This document shows positions 61,514 to 64,000 of a stretch of 64,000 nt of DNA, piece by piece (position 1 is the stretch's first letter; the number at the start of each line of letters is the position of its first letter). The DNA comes from Alphaproteobacteria bacterium. GTDB taxonomy: Bacteria; Pseudomonadota; Alphaproteobacteria; CAAHEQ01; UBA3637. The stretch covers positions 143,119 to 207,118 of the forward strand of contig JAGCVC010000001.1 in the NCBI GenBank assembly GCA_017962565.1, written 5' to 3'. Position numbers and translations under genes: made by a program. Below the pieces are notes generated by a model. It saw only the letters and a list, made by a program, of their open reading frames with translations. It was not told the origin of the DNA and did no database searches.

Positions 61514-62395
61514 ATGTTGTGGGTAATCACCGGTTTATTTTATGGTTTGTTTATGAGTTTTTATACTTACATCAATCAAAACAATAAAATAAACGGATAT
61601 ATATTGGGTTTGTGGCGCGGATTTGGTGTGGCTTTTGCTTGTTTTCCGCTGATTTTAATTACACCGTTTGAGGTAGATTTTTTATTTTTTCTTTTGTTGT
61701 TTGTGCAAGGTCTTTTGACGGGGTTTTATGATTCCAGATTGTTTTTTTCTTCGGCGCGTTTCGGTGCCGCCGGAACATCCAGAATTTTGGTTTTATCTAT
61801 TTTGATTTCAATGGCCCTTTGGTGGAGTACGCATCCAAGTGTTTTTATTGAATTATGGCACAGACATTTTGTTTTAAGCGGTATATTCTTTTCGGTTTTA
61901 TTGACGGTGGGCAGTTATTTATTTATGTTGAAAACTTCTATAACTCGTCAATTATTTTTTTACATGATGCCGGCCGTTGTGGTGTGGTCTTTGATGAGTT
62001 CCTTAACCCAAATTATTATGCAAAAGCACACATTGGCGGAAGGTATTGTTTATTACCTGTTTTACGTGACGTTAATCAGTGGTTTTTATAACCTGTTTTT
62101 TTACTTAAAAACATCTCATCCGACACGAACACAATTTTTGCAACAGGTATTTAATCAAAAAGTAATGTACGTTGGTTTTTTAGTCGTTTTGTTCAGTGCG
62201 TTATTGATTGTCAGTAAAAGTATTTCTTTAAACTATACCCCAAATACCGGATATGTGAATGCTTTATCTTTAACTGCACCGCTTTGGATTATGTTTTATA
62301 ACCACGTGATTAACCATAAAGACTATGATTCACCCGTGGCTTGTTTGATGATGATAGGAGGCGTGTTTTTGATGAGCATTTTTGCCAATCTTTAA
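61514..62395 (+). CDS. DMT-like membrane transporter, unknown substrate
   Basis: The 293-residue protein has about ten membrane helices in two similar halves, as in the drug/metabolite transporter (EamA) superfamily: SFYTYINQNNKINGYILGLWRG near the start, RFGAAGTSRILVLSILIS, and in the second half NTGYVNALSLTAPLWIMFYNHVI. The similarity is topological and by these loop patterns, so it is moderate. A strong SD (AAAGGAGG) precedes ATG. Confidence 0.6.
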   Translation: MLWVITGLFYGLFMSFYTYINQNNKINGYILGLWRGFGVAFACFPLILITPFEVDFLFFLLLFVQGLLTGFYDSRLFFSSARFGAAGTSRILVLSILISMALWWSTHPSVFIELWHRHFVLSGIFFSVLLTVGSYLFMLKTSITRQLFFYMMPAVVVWSLMSSLTQIIMQKHTLAEGIVYYLFYVTLISGFYNLFFYLKTSHPTRTQFLQQVFNQKVMYVGFLVVLFSALLIVSKSISLNYTPNTGYVNALSLTAPLWIMFYNHVINHKDYDSPVACLMMIGGVFLMSIFANL

Positions 62396-62454
62396 TATTT
62401 TCTTTTCAAAAGAGGGTTTTTGTGATATAAAATGTGGAAAAAAGGAATAAAAAA

Positions 62455-63063
62455 ATGTTGTTATTAGCGTTAGATACATCCGCCAATTATGTTTCGGTTG
62501 CTTTGGTCAGTGAAGTTCGCACCTTTGCTTTTTTTGAAGAAGAAATGGAACGCGGACAAGCTGAATCATTAATGGTTATGATAGAAAGCCTTTTGCAAAA
62601 AGCAAAAAAAACAATGGCTGATGTGCAAGGAATTGCCGTAACTGTCGGGCCGGGATCTTTCACGGGGGTGCGCATAGGTTTAGCCGCTGCACGCGCTTTT
62701 GGTTTGGCTTTGGGAATTCCCGTTTTTGGTGTTACTTGTTTTGAAGTATGGGCTTACCATTTGGGTCGTGCTTGCAAGGTGGTTTTAGATTCCAAGCGGG
62801 ATGATTATTTTGTTCAAAGTTTTGATGCCGAAGGCAAGGCTGTCAACAAACCAGCAATTCAATCTGTTGAAACATTAAAAAGTGAATTACCTTTTGTTGC
62901 TGTTGGTACGGGTGCGGCAAGTTTGTCCGAAGAAATCGGATGCGAAGCGGTGGTAAAAATATCACCAATTGCCGTTGCTGCCGCACGGATTGCTTTATCC
63001 AGATTGGATGATCCGATGCCACCTAACCCGCTTTATATGAGAGAAGCCGATGTTACCGTTTGA
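62455..63063 (+). CDS. tsaB: TsaB, t6A synthesis subunit
   Basis: The start is ATG 62455 (MLLLALDTSANYVSVAL), behind AAAGGAAT; an in-frame GTG at 62434 lies upstream of that SD. The 202-residue protein has the ASKHA fold with GIAVTVGPGSFTGVRIGLAAARAFGLALGIP, unique to TsaB/YeaZ. It supports TsaD in making t6A37 of ANN-decoding tRNAs. It overlaps rimI by 14 bases. Confidence 0.95.
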   Translation: MLLLALDTSANYVSVALVSEVRTFAFFEEEMERGQAESLMVMIESLLQKAKKTMADVQGIAVTVGPGSFTGVRIGLAAARAFGLALGIPVFGVTCFEVWAYHLGRACKVVLDSKRDDYFVQSFDAEGKAVNKPAIQSVETLKSELPFVAVGTGAASLSEEIGCEAVVKISPIAVAAARIALSRLDDPMPPNPLYMREADVTV

Positions 63064-63478
63064 AAAAGCAACATCCCTTTATGTTAATGCTTTATCGACA
63101 ATGCATAGTCTTTGTTTTAAAAAAGCATGGGATGAAAAAGCATTTGCCGATTTATTGTGTTTGCCGACAACGGTTGGTTATTTAAATGATTGTGCTTTTG
63201 TTTTATTTTCCGTTTGTGATAATCAAGCGGAAATTTTAACTTTGGGTGTTGTACCGGATGCCAGAAAAAAAGGTGTGGCATCATCTTTATTAAAACATTC
63301 TTTTGATGAATTAAAAAAAGCGGGTGTAAAAGAAATTTTTTTGGATGTTAATGTCAATAATTTAGCAGCAAGAAAACTTTATGAAAAGGCAGGTTTTGAA
63401 CAAATATCCGTTCGAAAAAATTATTATGATGAAGCCGGTCAAAAATCCGATGCGCTTGTTTTAAAAAAAGCTTTCTAA
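63050..63478 (+). CDS. rimI: RimI-like ribosomal-protein alanine N-acetyltransferase
   Basis: The 142-residue GNAT protein has ILTLGVVPDARKKGVASSLL (acetyl-CoA binding, R/Q-x-x-G-x-A variant RKKGVA) and FLDVNVNNLAARKLYEKAGF. RimI acetylates ribosomal protein S18 in E. coli. The tsaB-rimI overlap is typical and supports the name, though other GNAT substrates are possible. Confidence 0.87.
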   Translation: MLPFEKATSLYVNALSTMHSLCFKKAWDEKAFADLLCLPTTVGYLNDCAFVLFSVCDNQAEILTLGVVPDARKKGVASSLLKHSFDELKKAGVKEIFLDVNVNNLAARKLYEKAGFEQISVRKNYYDEAGQKSDALVLKKAF

Positions 63479-63562
63479 AAAGTTTATTTTTAGGTTGAAA
63501 AAATAAAAAAAATCGCGTATGCTCTCTTACATATTAGTTTGTCATAATTAAAAGGTGTAAAA

Positions 63563-64000
63563 ATGATAGAGTTATTCAGAAAAATCGGCGAAAGTTGGAT
63601 TGGAAAAATTTTAGCAATTTTGATCATTATTGGTTTCTTTGGGGTGGGTTTAGGTCCAACTATATCCGCTCTGTTGGAACGTAGTCAATCTGCTATTGTG
63701 GTTGGTTCTTCTTCCATCGCAGGAAAAGAATTATTGCAACAGACGGAAAAAGAAGTTAATAATCTTATGAAATTAACTGGTAATCGTGCACAAATTACCA
63801 TCAAAGATGCTGTTTCAAACGGTATGTTAAATAAAGTTATTAAAAACGATATAAACAGTTTGTTATATCAATCCATGGAGGATGATTTGGATTTGGTAGC
63901 TTCTGATCAAGCCGTTGGCAATTACATCGTAAATAATCCGCTTTTTCAAACAGCAACAGGCACCTTTGATCGTTCTTATATGATGGCTTATTTACAACAA
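63563..64000 (+). CDS. PpiD/SurA_N-type periplasmic folding factor, 5' part only
   Basis: The frame opens at ATG 63563 behind AAAGGTG and runs past the window end; 146 codons are visible. The N-terminus IELFRKIGESWIGKILAILIIIGFFGVGLGP has one membrane helix. It is followed by a SurA_N-like helical region beginning IAGKELLQQTEKEVNNLM with FDRSYMMAYLQQ near the cut. This is the start of PpiD-type proteins, which help outer-membrane protein folding. The peptidyl-prolyl isomerase domain would lie outside the window. Confidence 0.8.
   Translation, partial: MIELFRKIGESWIGKILAILIIIGFFGVGLGPTISALLERSQSAIVVGSSSIAGKELLQQTEKEVNNLMKLTGNRAQITIKDAVSNGMLNKVIKNDINSLLYQSMEDDLDLVASDQAVGNYIVNNPLFQTATGTFDRSYMMAYLQQ

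Overview
The window is an AT-rich, gene-dense stretch of a Gram-negative bacterial chromosome, most probably from a host-associated alphaproteobacterium. Gene order supports this: rho and mnmE face a DnaA-box cluster, with rsmG-parA-parB and three parS sites on the other side. A LeuS-like gene-lptE-holA block, an alphaproteobacterial FtsB-type protein, a lone GRTMMEM-type pilin and LptE (hence an LPS outer membrane) fit as well. I cannot name the genus. Effector-like and lineage-specific proteins (ankyrin, HELCH metallopeptidase-like, lysozyme-like) suggest life in or on a host, perhaps a gut or protist-associated lineage.

Layout. 1-8.6 kb: the 3' end of a PAS-GGDEF cyclase, an FtsB-like protein, a PhoR-like kinase, mutS, xerC and priA. 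8.6-16.9 kb: tRNA-Ser(CGA) with a hydrolase gene directly in its 3' trailer, a TM2/SHOCT protein, a DivL-like PAS protein without a kinase, comM, a repeat-rich lipoprotein and an operon with an AmpG-like transporter. 17-30 kb is the accessory part: a FadL-like porin, an acidic disordered protein, a HELCH protein, an ankyrin protein, tRNA-Gly(GCC), an OpgB-like transferase with dgkA, an SF2 helicase carrying six tandem winged-HTH-like modules, a polytopic membrane protein and a coiled-coil protein.

30-39.5 kb is the origin region: mnmE and rho run left, and STAS, dnaQ, rsmG, parA and parB run right. Between them lies about 300 bp with seven perfect TTATCCACA boxes, my candidate oriC, and three parS sites lie 2 kb further on. 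39.5-52.9 kb: thrS, a two-gene lysozyme-like family, rnd, cca, a prepilin, lemA-htpX-receiver, grpE, rph-rdgB and amiC. 52.9-64 kb: rne, a candidate small RNA, ispH-miaA, a LeuS-like gene without catalytic core, lptE-holA, galE, a TraX-family protein, a DMT-like protein, tsaB-rimI and the start of a PpiD/SurA_N protein.

The most unusual items are (1) the helicase with six HTH-like modules whose recognition-helix positions vary while the rest is conserved; (2) a minus-strand sRNA candidate between rne and ispH, with its own promoter and two hairpin loops carrying UUUCUCCC; (3) the LeuS-derived gene that has lost HIGH, editing and KMSKS regions but keeps its ancestral place; (4) a GH24 lysozyme-like protein with exact T4-lysozyme catalytic spacing followed by two degenerate copies of its fold; and (5) the oriC/parS region. 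All functional statements come from reading motifs by eye; no database search was possible.
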